Shown here: positions 54,404 through 63,220 of the stretch, one piece after another | How the letters are laid out: each line of letters opens with the position of its first letter | Numbering within the stretch: the stretch's first letter is position 1 | Assembly (NCBI RefSeq): GCF_947501165.1 | Contig: NZ_CANMUU010000001.1 | Location: 124,001-188,000, forward strand | From: an uncultured Allomuricauda sp. | GTDB taxonomy: Bacteria; Bacteroidota; Bacteroidia; Flavobacteriales; Flavobacteriaceae | Direction of reading: 5' to 3' | DNA: 64,000 nt | Position numbers and translations under genes: made by a program | Notes under the pieces: generated by a model | Databases searched by the model: none | What the model was told of the DNA's origin: nothing | Seen by the model: the letters and a program-made list of their open reading frames with translations, nothing else

Positions 54404-55531
54404 TTATTCGCTCAATAGAGTTAATGTCATGGTTTGATTGTGCAACTGGCATTGGTTACTTCCGGTAAAGGGTGCCATTTCCCCGTATGAATAAAATCCG
54501 GCAATCTTTGCGTCTGGTCCGATTACCTCAGCCACTTCTTCAATTTCTTCTTCGGTTCTCTGGTCCATCACCAACTTTCTCCCTACACAACTGACCAGAA
54601 GTGCCAACTCGGGTTCCTTTTTTCGTTGTTTCATGGCCATACAGGCGGCTTTGGCTGCGCCTTGTGCTATATCATCCACTGTGGACATCATGAGCTGAAC
54701 TTTTGAATTTACTGGAACATCTCCTGCCAAAACCATGGAATTTTTCTCTTCGTCAATAGTAAGTATGGTTCGAACCAAAGGTTCTGACCCGGGTTTATCC
54801 TGTACGGTCAAGGGATATAAAAGTGCAGCTTGAGGCAATTGTTCGGCCTTATCACCTAAGTACTTTTTGTATAAATCCAGTGCAGGTTTATCATCAATTT
54901 CATAAAGTACATTCCCTTCAGATTTTGTGATTACCCGCTCTGGGCCGAAAGGGGTCCACCCACCGTAATTGGCATAAGAGACTTCTAAATCCGAACCATA
55001 AAATCCGACAGCAATGACCTCCCCTTGTTTTGGGTTTTCATTATATGAAGCCAGTGTTTTTTCAAAACGAGCACCGTCCCCACAGAGACCTCCAGTAATT
55101 GATGCCTGAAAGTCTTCTGCATTCTCCAATCCTTTAATCAATCCGCTTCCATTAACAAAACTTCCATCTGAAACCACAAATACATGTTGCAAGTGTTCTT
55201 TATCAAATTGTTCTGTTATGGATTCTCCCATTTCCTGAATGCTTGCATAATCGGACACGTTTTTGTTCACTACTTCAAAGGTTGTTTTCTCAAACTCAAT
55301 GGCCGTAAGTGTTATGCTGTTCTCATACACATTAGTGGAAAGAATCTCTCCAGAGGTAGAGCCAAATACCAAATTTCCATTGGGATACATTTGGCGCACC
55401 TCATCATAAATATTTTCGTCTTCCAACATACTACGATCACCAAAAATTAGCACCAAAGGAGTATCGACCTCTTCTTTCTGGGAAAACTGCCAATCGGAAT
55501 TAGCTGTTTTTATTGCTTGTTGTATTTTCAT
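54404..55531 (-). CDS. FIST-domain (NosP-like) sensor protein
   Basis: A 375-residue protein with FIST_N (about 28-190, including GSTSGEILS and GGLCGDGARF) and FIST_C (about 210-360, including CVGRKLVMDQRTEEE and FYSYGEMAPF, ending CQLHNQTMTL). Members called NosP bind haem and sense nitric oxide, controlling a co-encoded kinase; others may bind small molecules. The haem ligand cannot be fixed by eye, though His in QLHNQTM is a conserved family position. Coupled to kinases on both sides (4-base overlap upstream). Confidence 0.88.
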   Translation of the reverse strand: MKIQQAIKTANSDWQFSQKEEVDTPLVLIFGDRSMLEDENIYDEVRQMYPNGNLVFGSTSGEILSTNVYENSITLTAIEFEKTTFEVVNKNVSDYASIQEMGESITEQFDKEHLQHVFVVSDGSFVNGSGLIKGLENAEDFQASITGGLCGDGARFEKTLASYNENPKQGEVIAVGFYGSDLEVSYANYGGWTPFGPERVITKSEGNVLYEIDDKPALDLYKKYLGDKAEQLPQAALLYPLTVQDKPGSEPLVRTILTIDEEKNSMVLAGDVPVNSKVQLMMSTVDDIAQGAAKAACMAMKQRKKEPELALLVSCVGRKLVMDQRTEEEIEEVAEVIGPDAKIAGFYSYGEMAPFTGSNQCQLHNQTMTLTLLSE

Positions 55532-57912
55532 TTTTTGTGATTTTCTGGATTTTTTGCCAAGGTGAAGTAGAATGTGGTCCCGTCTCCAATTTCACTATTC
55601 AGCCACACTTTACCATCATACCTATCAATTATCTTTTTAACAATGGAAAGACCTATTCCGGTAGAGCGTTCATGATTTCCTATGGATTGGAAAATCTGGA
55701 ATATTTTCTCATGATATTCTTCAGGAATGCCCACACCATTATCCTTTACACTAAATTCCCAGTGTGTATCCGTCTCTTCATAATCAATCTCAATGACGCC
55801 TTTCGGCTTGTCTATGTTTACCGCTGCATTGCTCAAAAAGTTTTGGAACAATTGATGAACCTTAGTTCTATCTGCTTTGATTATTGGTAATTTTTGAGCA
55901 ATATTAATAGTGACATTTTCTGGGATATAGATTATCTCTGATATTTCTTTGATTACCTTGTTGACATCCACCTCGGTATTGTCCAACACATCATTATTTA
56001 CCGTAGAATATTTTAGAATGCCGGTGATTAGCTTATCCATTCCCTCTATTTTCTCCTGCATCATTTTCAGATTATAGCTGCCGGTTTCATCCAATTTGTC
56101 CTTGTAATCTTCATAAAGCCAAGTAGCCAGAGCGCTTACACTGCGCAGTGGAGATTTCAAATCGTGCGAAACGATGTGTGCATACTCCTGAAGACCTTTA
56201 TTACTGGCTTCCAATTCTTCCAGGAGACTTTCTTTTTGAAGCTCAAGATTTTTTTGTTCGGTAATATCCAGATGAATCCCTATAGACCCAATTACATTAC
56301 CAAAATCATCATACTTTGGTGCTCCACTTATTAACCAAAAGCGCTTCTCTCCATTCTTGGTAAGCACTCCTACTTCGTAAGAGTCCGATATGCCTTGCTT
56401 TCTTTTTCTATTGTGAATCTTCAGTTTTTCGAGGTCTTCTTCAACCATGTTCACCACTTCAACCGCATTTTTACCCATGAGTTCCATGGGCGTGTATCCC
56501 ACCATATCACAGAAGCTCTGATTGGCCATCAAAATATTATCGTCATCATCTACTTCAATAAGTCCCAAGTTCATGTTGGCAATTATGCTACCATATTTTT
56601 CTTTTTGGGCTTCAAGGTTTTTTCGATAGTTTTTCCTGAGAGTAACATCTTGGTAGCTCCAAAGATGCCCTTGATACTCCCCATTACTGAACAAGGGAAT
56701 GTAATCACGTTCAAAGGTCCGACCATCCAAAAGTTCCATCTCGTCTGAAGTGACCACTTCCTTCTTGTCCAAAACATAATCAATACGTCGGATCGCCATT
56801 TCAGATTCTGAAAACAGATGTTTGTATTTATGAATTGATTTTTTACTATCGATCCCTTTTAGTTTTTCGGGAGCTATCGGAATTCCAAAAAGGTCACAGA
56901 ACTTTTGGTTGGCCAACACTATCTTTCGGTTCTCATCTTCCAGAAGAATCCCCGTCTGAAGGTTTTTAATCAGCTTGGCCAATCTTTCTTCTGAGGCTTT
57001 CAGCTTCTGTTCGGATTTCTTTTCTTGGGTAATGTCCTCAATCATGGCCACGCTATAGGTGACCTCTCCATTTTCATCTACAATTGAACTTATTGAAGTT
57101 TTGCCAAATAGTTTACCTCCACTTTTCTTGGAGAACTTTCGGATGATGGCAAATTTCTTTAGATCTTCCCCATTTTTGTTTTGGGTAAGATTCTCATAAA
57201 GGTTACTGTCTTCCAAAGAAGAAATTTCATCCAAAGACTTGTTGATCAAATCTTCTTCTGAATATTCCAACAAGTCAATAATGGACCTGTTGGCCTTTAT
57301 AATTCTATTCTTAACAATAAGCAGAATACCTAAGGGTGAATTTTCAACAATAATATCTTGTTGCTTCTTTTGTTGATGGAGCATTTTTTTTATCTCCATT
57401 TCTTGGGTAATGTCTCGTATCACTCCTTGGGCTGCTATCGGTCTTCCTTCTTTGTCATAAATAAGACTGGCATTGATTGTTACGTGTTTCTCTTTACCAT
57501 CTTTTACGAGAATTCTTGCCGAATAGTTCTTTAAAACCCCAACTTGAAGTAGGGTTTGAAAAGATTCTGCGGTATATTCCAAGTAGTCTTTGTGCACCAA
57601 ACCCGAAAGATAGACCTCCTTCTCTGTATGATCAAAACCTAGAAACTCCCTAGCAGAAGTATTCATATTAATGACCTTGGTGTCCAATCCCATAACCACA
57701 TAAGGGTCGATGATGTTTATAAAATCACTGTTGATTGAATTACCCTGTTGCTTGTTCAAAAGGGTTTCCAAGCGTCCATTGGCTTCCCTCAAATGAAGGG
57801 AGGCATCATAGAGTTCCTTTGCTTTTTGTTCCAAAAGGTTTTCTGCTGCCTTACGAGCTTTTTTCTCTCGTTCAACTGCCCTTTTAAGCATGGAAACTTC
57901 GTTTCTATCCAT
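55528..57912 (-). CDS. Multi-PAS histidine kinase (H-NOX-associated)
   Basis: A 794-residue soluble kinase from the ATG at 57912. An N-terminal coiled coil (MDRNEVSMLKRAV onward) precedes four PAS/PAC units (about 65-185, 190-305, 315-430 and 435-550). HisKA has the phospho-histidine in HIVSHDLKSPLRSVS (about 560-585); HATPase has NFLSNAAVNI, DNGVGIP and GIGLSIVKKI. The gene overlaps H-NOX by eight bases with this start; a start at 57951 would add 13 residues. In known pairs the H-NOX protein inhibits its kinase when NO binds. PAS ligands are unknown. Confidence 0.9.
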   Translation of the reverse strand: MDRNEVSMLKRAVEREKKARKAAENLLEQKAKELYDASLHLREANGRLETLLNKQQGNSINSDFINIIDPYVVMGLDTKVINMNTSAREFLGFDHTEKEVYLSGLVHKDYLEYTAESFQTLLQVGVLKNYSARILVKDGKEKHVTINASLIYDKEGRPIAAQGVIRDITQEMEIKKMLHQQKKQQDIIVENSPLGILLIVKNRIIKANRSIIDLLEYSEEDLINKSLDEISSLEDSNLYENLTQNKNGEDLKKFAIIRKFSKKSGGKLFGKTSISSIVDENGEVTYSVAMIEDITQEKKSEQKLKASEERLAKLIKNLQTGILLEDENRKIVLANQKFCDLFGIPIAPEKLKGIDSKKSIHKYKHLFSESEMAIRRIDYVLDKKEVVTSDEMELLDGRTFERDYIPLFSNGEYQGHLWSYQDVTLRKNYRKNLEAQKEKYGSIIANMNLGLIEVDDDDNILMANQSFCDMVGYTPMELMGKNAVEVVNMVEEDLEKLKIHNRKRKQGISDSYEVGVLTKNGEKRFWLISGAPKYDDFGNVIGSIGIHLDITEQKNLELQKESLLEELEASNKGLQEYAHIVSHDLKSPLRSVSALATWLYEDYKDKLDETGSYNLKMMQEKIEGMDKLITGILKYSTVNNDVLDNTEVDVNKVIKEISEIIYIPENVTINIAQKLPIIKADRTKVHQLFQNFLSNAAVNIDKPKGVIEIDYEETDTHWEFSVKDNGVGIPEEYHEKIFQIFQSIGNHERSTGIGLSIVKKIIDRYDGKVWLNSEIGDGTTFYFTLAKNPENHKK

Positions 57913-58447
57913 TTTGGACAATTGCAAATTTGACCTCTGTCCCGTTTTCATTAAGTAATTTGTATTCTACTTTTACCATTTTTTCAAAATATTCAAAAGT
58001 CTTCACAATGAGTCCATGCGCAAGGGCATAAAGCCCTCGGGAAGAGCTGTAAATCATTTCTAGTGTATCATCGGTTTTGGAAAGAATCTTGAATTGTGGA
58101 AGTTCCGCATCTGGATAAAGCTTTCTGACATGTATGTGGATATGATCCTCAATACAGCAAAGAAGTGCCAGTGGGGTTTTGTAACTGGAAACCACTTCAG
58201 GGTGGGCTTCTGCCAAACCTGTGAAGAGGTAATGTCCAAAAGAATACAATAAATCGTTTACGGAAATATCGGTCTCCTTACTCAGTTCAGTAAGCAAGGC
58301 CACCATTTCATTAAAGTCATAGGTGCCCACAGAAGTATAGGCTCCGCTAGACGGAAGATTACTGTTTTCTATAATGGTGTCCACCACATGTAAACCAAAA
58401 GTGGATTCTACCATCTCCAAAAACTCGGTAAATACAATTCCTTTCAT
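57905..58447 (-). CDS. H-NOX haem nitric-oxide sensor
   Basis: A 180-residue stand-alone H-NOX domain. The proximal haem ligand is H104 (DHIHIHVRKLYP; Tyr111 at the conserved +7 position) and the propionate-binding motif YxSxR is Y133, S135, R137. The start MKGIVFTEFLEMVESTFG is typical. Binds haem and NO in the cytosol and controls the kinase encoded directly after it. First gene of an operon with two kinases, FIST, Hpt and LytTR genes. The promoter carries the same ACAACA element as the EPS genes, suggesting feedback. Confidence 0.95.
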   Translation of the reverse strand: MKGIVFTEFLEMVESTFGLHVVDTIIENSNLPSSGAYTSVGTYDFNEMVALLTELSKETDISVNDLLYSFGHYLFTGLAEAHPEVVSSYKTPLALLCCIEDHIHIHVRKLYPDAELPQFKILSKTDDTLEMIYSSSRGLYALAHGLIVKTFEYFEKMVKVEYKLLNENGTEVKFAIVQNG

Positions 58448-58466
58448 AATAAAGAATATTATGATT

Positions 58467-58528
58467 TAAAAGTAGGAATTGGACTACTTAGTCTAAAAAG
58501 AATGTTGTGAAATGCGGATTTTTGTTAG
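58467..58528 (-). promoter_or_regulatory. Direct-repeat (putative LytTR) promoter of the H-NOX operon
   Basis: Minus strand: proximal ACAACA (58503-58508) lies exactly 28 bp before a -7 element TACTTTTA starting at 58474. A weaker distal copy CTAACA (58523-58528) lies 20 bp up and reaches into the end of the upstream receiver gene. The start codon is at 58447. Confidence 0.55.
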
Positions 58529-58923
58529 GCTTTGATCAATTCACTGATTTCCCAGTACTCAAAAACACGTTTTAGTTTTGCTTCGTAGTCTTCATATTTT
58601 AGTGGCTTGATTATGTAGCCTGCTATACCAATCTCGAAGCATTTTAATAAATCGACCCGATTTTCGGACGTGCTTAATATTATAGTGGGCAAGTATTTTA
58701 ACTTTTCATCCGCTTTTAAAATAGAAAGGAATTCAATTCCGCTCATACGTGGCATGTTCAAATCCAACAAAATAATATCTGGGATATTACCTTGCTTTAA
58801 AATATCAAGGGCTTCTTCACCATTTTTAGCTTCAATTATCTTATGCTTGGATTGAAACTTAGAGATAGCCCTTTGCATTTTCATGGTCTCGATCATGTCG
58901 TCTTCTATGAACAGAACATTCAT
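58525..58923 (-). CDS. Single-domain response regulator
   Basis: A 132-residue receiver with D8-D9, acceptor D54 in ILLDLNMPRMSG and K106 in IIKPL, plus a short extra C-terminal helix; similar in size to the phytochrome-partner type regulators (Rcp1-like). It precedes the H-NOX operon by 77 bases and may receive phosphate from its kinases. No output domain. Confidence 0.9.
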   Translation of the reverse strand: MNVLFIEDDMIETMKMQRAISKFQSKHKIIEAKNGEEALDILKQGNIPDIILLDLNMPRMSGIEFLSILKADEKLKYLPTIILSTSENRVDLLKCFEIGIAGYIIKPLKYEDYEAKLKRVFEYWEISELIKA

Positions 58924-59030
58924 GGTACTTTTCTTTAGGTTACAAATGTTTGAAATAAAGTTAAGAAAAAGACTACAAAAGGGTCAATCCAAATAAAACT
59001 ATCGACGAATGGTAGAAACCCTTCGATGAG

Positions 59031-59393
59031 TTATTGGGGCATGCTTTGCATTTGCTCCCGAATTGCTTTGGGGAGTTTGGAGACCACAAGGTCATAGGAA
59101 TGGTCAACGAGTTCAATAATCAAGTCCGGGTGAAGACTATCCAATAATAAGGTATTCCAATGTTTTTTACTCATATGATATCCAGGAATAATAAGTCCAT
59201 CATATTCCTCTCGCAGTTCCAAGGCCCTATCTGGGTCACATTTCAGGTTGCATTGCGGAGGAAGTCTTTCCAAAGCGACCAAAGCGAACATCTTTCCCAT
59301 TACCTTAAAGACCAAAGTAGATTCATCAAAAGGGAACTCTTCTGTAACTCCCTTTTTATTTAAACAATAGCTTCTAAACGATTCTACATTCAT
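59031..59393 (-). CDS. MmcQ/YjbR-family protein
   Basis: A 120-residue protein of the MmcQ/YjbR (CyaY-like fold) family: FRSYCLNKKGVTEEFPF at the start, KVMGKMFALV, CDPDRALELREEYDG and HMSKKHWNTLLLD all match. Often labelled DNA-binding on the basis of its fold, but its function is unproven. Start overlaps the preceding stop by one base, so it ends an operon of small genes starting near 63.7 kb. Confidence 0.9.
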   Translation of the reverse strand: MNVESFRSYCLNKKGVTEEFPFDESTLVFKVMGKMFALVALERLPPQCNLKCDPDRALELREEYDGLIIPGYHMSKKHWNTLLLDSLHPDLIIELVDHSYDLVVSKLPKAIREQMQSMPQ

Positions 59394-59794
59394 TACTTGA
59401 GACCATATGAATCATAGACCACAACTTTGTCCCATAAATCCTTGCATTCTTCAATGAATAGCAAGTGCGCATCTTCCTTCTGATATCCTTCTTGAGATTC
59501 TGCAGAGTCAAACGTTACAATAAGTGAATACGTAAACGAATCATCCACTACTTCCCTAGTGGATTTTGGAGGCACACCTATAAAATTGGTTTTTGCAAAT
59601 TTAGAATCTCTTAAAAATTTCTTCAAGGAAGCTTCAAATTTAGTCCTCCCATCGGCGTCATTTGGGTTCTTAAACCAAAAATATACGGTATGGGCAAATG
59701 CCGGGTCAAAGGTTTTTATATCCTCTTTGTTTTGAGAAAAAACCTCGTTGCAAACAATTCCTAATAAAAGGAACATTATGATTCTTATTTTCAT
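59393..59794 (-). CDS. Dabb-family (stress-responsive A/B barrel) secreted protein
   Basis: A 133-residue protein with a signal peptide (about 1-20, IRIIMFLLLGIVCNEVFS) and a dimeric alpha/beta-barrel domain (HTVYFWFKNPNDADGRTKFE, TYSLIVTFDSAESQEGYQ). Bacteroidota carry many exported Dabb proteins of unknown function. Four-base overlap with the DUF4230 gene. Confidence 0.87.
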   Translation of the reverse strand: MKIRIIMFLLLGIVCNEVFSQNKEDIKTFDPAFAHTVYFWFKNPNDADGRTKFEASLKKFLRDSKFAKTNFIGVPPKSTREVVDDSFTYSLIVTFDSAESQEGYQKEDAHLLFIEECKDLWDKVVVYDSYGLK

Positions 59795-60426
59795 GAAGTC
59801 TCTTGTTCTTTTAATAATTGTACATCGTCAGTTGTTATTTCCAATGCTGAATAATCTAAGGTCCACCCTATAGTCTCCACTATCTTCTCCACTACGAGTA
59901 CGGCTTGCAGCGCTTCTTTCCTCGCCGTATCCATCAGGCCACTATCCGGTATCTTTTGTTTGATATGCTCTTTGGCCTCCACATTTAGTTTGGTAATATC
60001 ATCTGGTGAAAAACTATTAAAGAGTCCATTCCTAATGTCGTAAAATTGAAGGTCCGGTTCAATGGAAAGCACTTCGGGTTTAGGAAAATCGTTCAGTATA
60101 ATTTTCTTTTTTTCATTATTGGCCGATAGCTTCAACTTCTTGAGGTCATATCCGATGTGGGCTTTCGCTTTTACAATAATGAGTGCTTTTTTCTTACTAC
60201 TGAGCAAACTCATAAAACCTTCCTTGGTATTCTCGTAATGGTAGATTTCTGCAAAATCACCTTCAACCGAAACCAATTTGCAAACACTTTTAATCTTATC
60301 CAATAAAACCGTGGATTGCTTTTCGGTAAGTTCCTTTTTCTGTTTTTTTCTGAACAGGGAAAACAACCAGTATACTAAGACACCTCCAAGAATTAATCCT
60401 AAAATTGAATCAAAAAGACTATCCAT
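59791..60426 (-). CDS. DUF4230 protein
   Basis: A 211-residue protein with an N-terminal membrane anchor (about 5-23, FDSILGLILGGVLVYWLF) and an exported DUF4230 domain (about 40-205, with KALIIVKAKAHIGYDLKKL). Function unknown. Overlaps both neighbours, so translation is coupled. Confidence 0.85.
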   Translation of the reverse strand: MDSLFDSILGLILGGVLVYWLFSLFRKKQKKELTEKQSTVLLDKIKSVCKLVSVEGDFAEIYHYENTKEGFMSLLSSKKKALIIVKAKAHIGYDLKKLKLSANNEKKKIILNDFPKPEVLSIEPDLQFYDIRNGLFNSFSPDDITKLNVEAKEHIKQKIPDSGLMDTARKEALQAVLVVEKIVETIGWTLDYSALEITTDDVQLLKEQETS

Positions 60427-60781
60427 GCTTTTTTCCTATTTCACCGAGATGGGTAAATCTAAACCCTTTTTCGTATTTGAGTCCATAACCAAACATTCTA
60501 TCCATGGCACTATGCGAAAACATAATAATGCCTACTAATTCCAATTCTGGAAAAAGCAAATAACTAACACCTGCAAAATACAGAAGTATGGCCAAACCTC
60601 TATGGTGAAAAATATTATAAATGATTGCTCCTACTTTATTTCCAAAAATATAGCCAAGCATTCCAATATCTGGCACCAATAATAATGCAAAGAACCACCA
60701 CCATGGCAAACCCATTTGCATGAAAAGAAAAAAACCAAGTAGGAACATCATCAACTCTTCCAGTTTCAATACAGTTTTCAT
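60419..60781 (-). CDS. DUF4260 membrane protein
   Basis: A 120-residue membrane protein with three to four helices (about 8-26, 27-45, 62-80), the short loop NIFHHRG and the C-terminal HSAMDRMFGYGLKYEKGF, characteristic of DUF4260. Function unknown. Lies two bases after the cyclase gene. Confidence 0.87.
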   Translation of the reverse strand: MKTVLKLEELMMFLLGFFLFMQMGLPWWWFFALLLVPDIGMLGYIFGNKVGAIIYNIFHHRGLAILLYFAGVSYLLFPELELVGIIMFSHSAMDRMFGYGLKYEKGFRFTHLGEIGKKHG

Positions 60782-60783
60782 GG

Positions 60784-61530
60784 CTATAAAAATTTATACA
60801 GAACAGGTCTACTTGGTGCAGCGTCATTCTCAAAAGGAGCCACCTGCAAGTTGAGCCAATACATTCCATCTTCAATGGCATTCGGAACATAAATTAACTC
60901 TGTTATGGTAGCCTCTGAGCGTTCCTTTCCCCCTATGTTCCAAAACGCCTTGTGAGATGCCAGTTGTCCTCCATCTTTTTCCTTATCCACGGAGGGAAGG
61001 TCCACAAGAAGGTGTTTTACATCATGGTCTACCAAAAATTGGATAGCCGCTTCCGAGAGATACGCTGGATTTGTATTAGAATAATTCCTTGACTTTTTCG
61101 ACTCAACATTTGGAACGGTTCTGATAATCAATGCTTCGGTAAGCTTATTTGCCCAGGCGTGTTCCAGCTGCTCGGCAGAAATCACAAAATCATCTCCCTT
61201 TCTTTCAGGAGCTACGGTTATCAGCTCGGCCAAAAAAAAGTAATTTTCCAATTGCTGATTCACCGAATACACCTCTTTAGTAATATGACCCAAACACTCA
61301 GTGTGGGTCACATGCGAATGTGGATTAAAATGTACCATATTGAAGTTGACATTGCCTCCTTCGGTAACTTTTCCGATGAATCCCTCCGTTTTGACCGGCT
61401 CAATCACAGGTGGATCCAAATACCAAGCGTTGACATTGTTTTTGCCCCCCACCAGCGGAATGGAAATGTCAATAGGATTTGTTAAATCAATTTGATGCTG
61501 GCTAGCGCCTTGTGTAATTGTGGCAATCAT
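60784..61530 (-). CDS. Cyclase-family hydrolase with variant metal motif
   Basis: A 248-residue member of the cyclase / kynurenine formamidase family (metal-dependent amidohydrolases). The family motif HxGTHxDxPxH appears as SHVTHTECLGH (about 92-102): the aspartate is glutamate, the first His is Ser and the Pro is Leu, while other histidines nearby (HFNPH) may replace lost ligands. LLVDLPSVDKEKDGG matches the family core. Substrate unknown; not obviously a kynurenine enzyme. Four-base overlap with hemW. Confidence 0.82.
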   Translation of the reverse strand: MIATITQGASQHQIDLTNPIDISIPLVGGKNNVNAWYLDPPVIEPVKTEGFIGKVTEGGNVNFNMVHFNPHSHVTHTECLGHITKEVYSVNQQLENYFFLAELITVAPERKGDDFVISAEQLEHAWANKLTEALIIRTVPNVESKKSRNYSNTNPAYLSEAAIQFLVDHDVKHLLVDLPSVDKEKDGGQLASHKAFWNIGGKERSEATITELIYVPNAIEDGMYWLNLQVAPFENDAAPSRPVLYKFL

Positions 61531-62663
61531 GTTACCAAATTAACCATAAATAGGTCTGAAGCAATTCCATCAGCCAAAAACTTCCCTTTTTTGGTAACCA
61601 ACAGCCTATCGCCATCCAAATACAAAAGGTGTTCTTTGATATATTTATCGGACTGCATCTGAAGGTAAGTCAAGTGTTGCTCTCCAAAATCACGTTCAAC
61701 TTTTTCAAGGGAAACGCCCCAAATGGTTCTCAGACCCGTCATAATATACTCGTTGTACTGGTCCGTTACCGAAAGCTCTTCCCTTTCAATGGGCAATTTG
61801 TTTTCTTCAATAGCCTGAATGTATTTGATGTTGTTTCTAACATTCCAACTTCGTGTGGTACCATCAAAAGAGTGGGCTGAGGGACCAATTCCCAAATAGG
61901 ATTTTCCTTGCCAGTAGGAAGAATTGTTTTTGGAGAAAAAATTAGGCTTACCAAAATTGGAGATTTCATAATTGACATAATCTTCGCCCTCCAATTTTTC
62001 CAAAAGAATATGAAATTGTTCTTCTGCCTGTTCATCATCCACATTGGGAACCAGACCTTTTTCTATGAATTTTTTTAGTGCGGTTTTGGGTTCAACCGTC
62101 AAAGCATAGGACGATATATGTGGCAATTCCAAATCCAAAGCTTTTTGAATGTTTTCCTTCCAACGCTTATGATCCATTCCTGGAATTCCATATATCAAAT
62201 CAATGGAAATATTGTTGAAATATTTCTTGGCTTCCACAAGGCATTCCATAGCTTGTGTGGCATTGTGCGCTCTGTTCATGAGTTTTAAATCTTCCTCAGA
62301 GAAAGATTGGATTCCAATACTTAAACGATTTATGGGACTTTCTGATAATTCTTTCAAAACTGATTTTGACAAATCATCTGGATTGGCTTCCAAAGTGATT
62401 TCAGGATTATCTATCACTTTGAAATGTTCATAAACGCTGTTTATTAAAACACTTAGTTCATCAGCGGACAGTAATGAAGGAGTTCCCCCACCAAAATAAA
62501 TGGTCTCGATTGTTTCTTCACCCAATTCCTCCTTTCGTAATTCCAACTCATGTGCAAGGGCATGCAACATGCTACCCTTTACTTTCAATTGTGTGGAAAA
62601 ATGAAAATCACAATAATGGCAAGCTTGCTTGCAGAATGGAATATGGAGATATATTCCTGCCAT
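61527..62663 (-). CDS. hemW: Radical-SAM haem chaperone HemW
   Basis: A 378-residue HemN-like protein. The cluster motif is CxxxCxxC at C11, C15 and C18 followed by F20, lacking the fourth cysteine of true HemN. Then GGGTPS, SIGIQSF and a C-terminal winged domain. HemW delivers haem to respiratory proteins such as cytochromes rather than oxidising coproporphyrinogen. One base separates it from ruvC. Confidence 0.93.
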   Translation of the reverse strand: MAGIYLHIPFCKQACHYCDFHFSTQLKVKGSMLHALAHELELRKEELGEETIETIYFGGGTPSLLSADELSVLINSVYEHFKVIDNPEITLEANPDDLSKSVLKELSESPINRLSIGIQSFSEEDLKLMNRAHNATQAMECLVEAKKYFNNISIDLIYGIPGMDHKRWKENIQKALDLELPHISSYALTVEPKTALKKFIEKGLVPNVDDEQAEEQFHILLEKLEGEDYVNYEISNFGKPNFFSKNNSSYWQGKSYLGIGPSAHSFDGTTRSWNVRNNIKYIQAIEENKLPIEREELSVTDQYNEYIMTGLRTIWGVSLEKVERDFGEQHLTYLQMQSDKYIKEHLLYLDGDRLLVTKKGKFLADGIASDLFMVNLVT

Positions 62664-62664
62664 G

Positions 62665-63216
62665 TTATTTAACTTTTTTAGGGTTCTGCTTCACAAAAGC
62701 GGCCCATCCCGTATAGTGTTTTCCAACCTCAACCCTTCCCTCATTGTAAAAATGACAAACTGCAGCGGCCAATCCATCAGTACTGTCCAAATTTTTAGGC
62801 AAGGTTTTTAGCTTCAAAAGTCCCTGGAGCATTTTGGCTACCTGCTCCTTACTGGCGTTTCCATTTCCAGTGATAGCCATTTTTATTTTTTTGGGCATGT
62901 ATTCGGTAATGGGAATCTGTCTAGAGAGACCCGCAGCCATAGCTACGCCTTGGGCCCTTCCTAACTTTAGCATGGATTGTACATTTTTCCCATAAAAAGG
63001 GGCTTCAATGGCAATCTCATCAGGATGGAACGTATCTATTAACTCTATGGTTCTCTCAAAAATTAGCTTCAGCTTTATGTATGGGTCATCGTACTTCCTC
63101 AGCATCAACTCGTTCATCTGCACAAAATGCATTTGTTTGTTGATGACCTTGATAATGCCAAACCCCATAACTGTAGTACCAGGGTCAATCCCCAAAATGA
63201 TTTTTTCCTTGCTCAA
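62665..63216 (-). CDS. ruvC: Holliday-junction resolvase RuvC (TTG start)
   Basis: A 183-residue endonuclease. Catalytic acids are D11 in ILGIDPGTT, the glutamate in [10 protein letters not shown] (about 71), and those around [14 protein letters not shown] (about 140-153). The only start that keeps the first catalytic strand is TTG at 63214-63216, four bases after the preceding stop. It cuts Holliday junctions with RuvAB, which are not in the window. Confidence 0.93.
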   Translation of the reverse strand: MSKEKIILGIDPGTTVMGFGIIKVINKQMHFVQMNELMLRKYDDPYIKLKLIFERTIELIDTFHPDEIAIEAPFYGKNVQSMLKLGRAQGVAMAAGLSRQIPITEYMPKKIKMAITGNGNASKEQVAKMLQGLLKLKTLPKNLDSTDGLAAAVCHFYNEGRVEVGKHYTGWAAFVKQNPKKVK

Positions 63217-63220
63217 TGGT

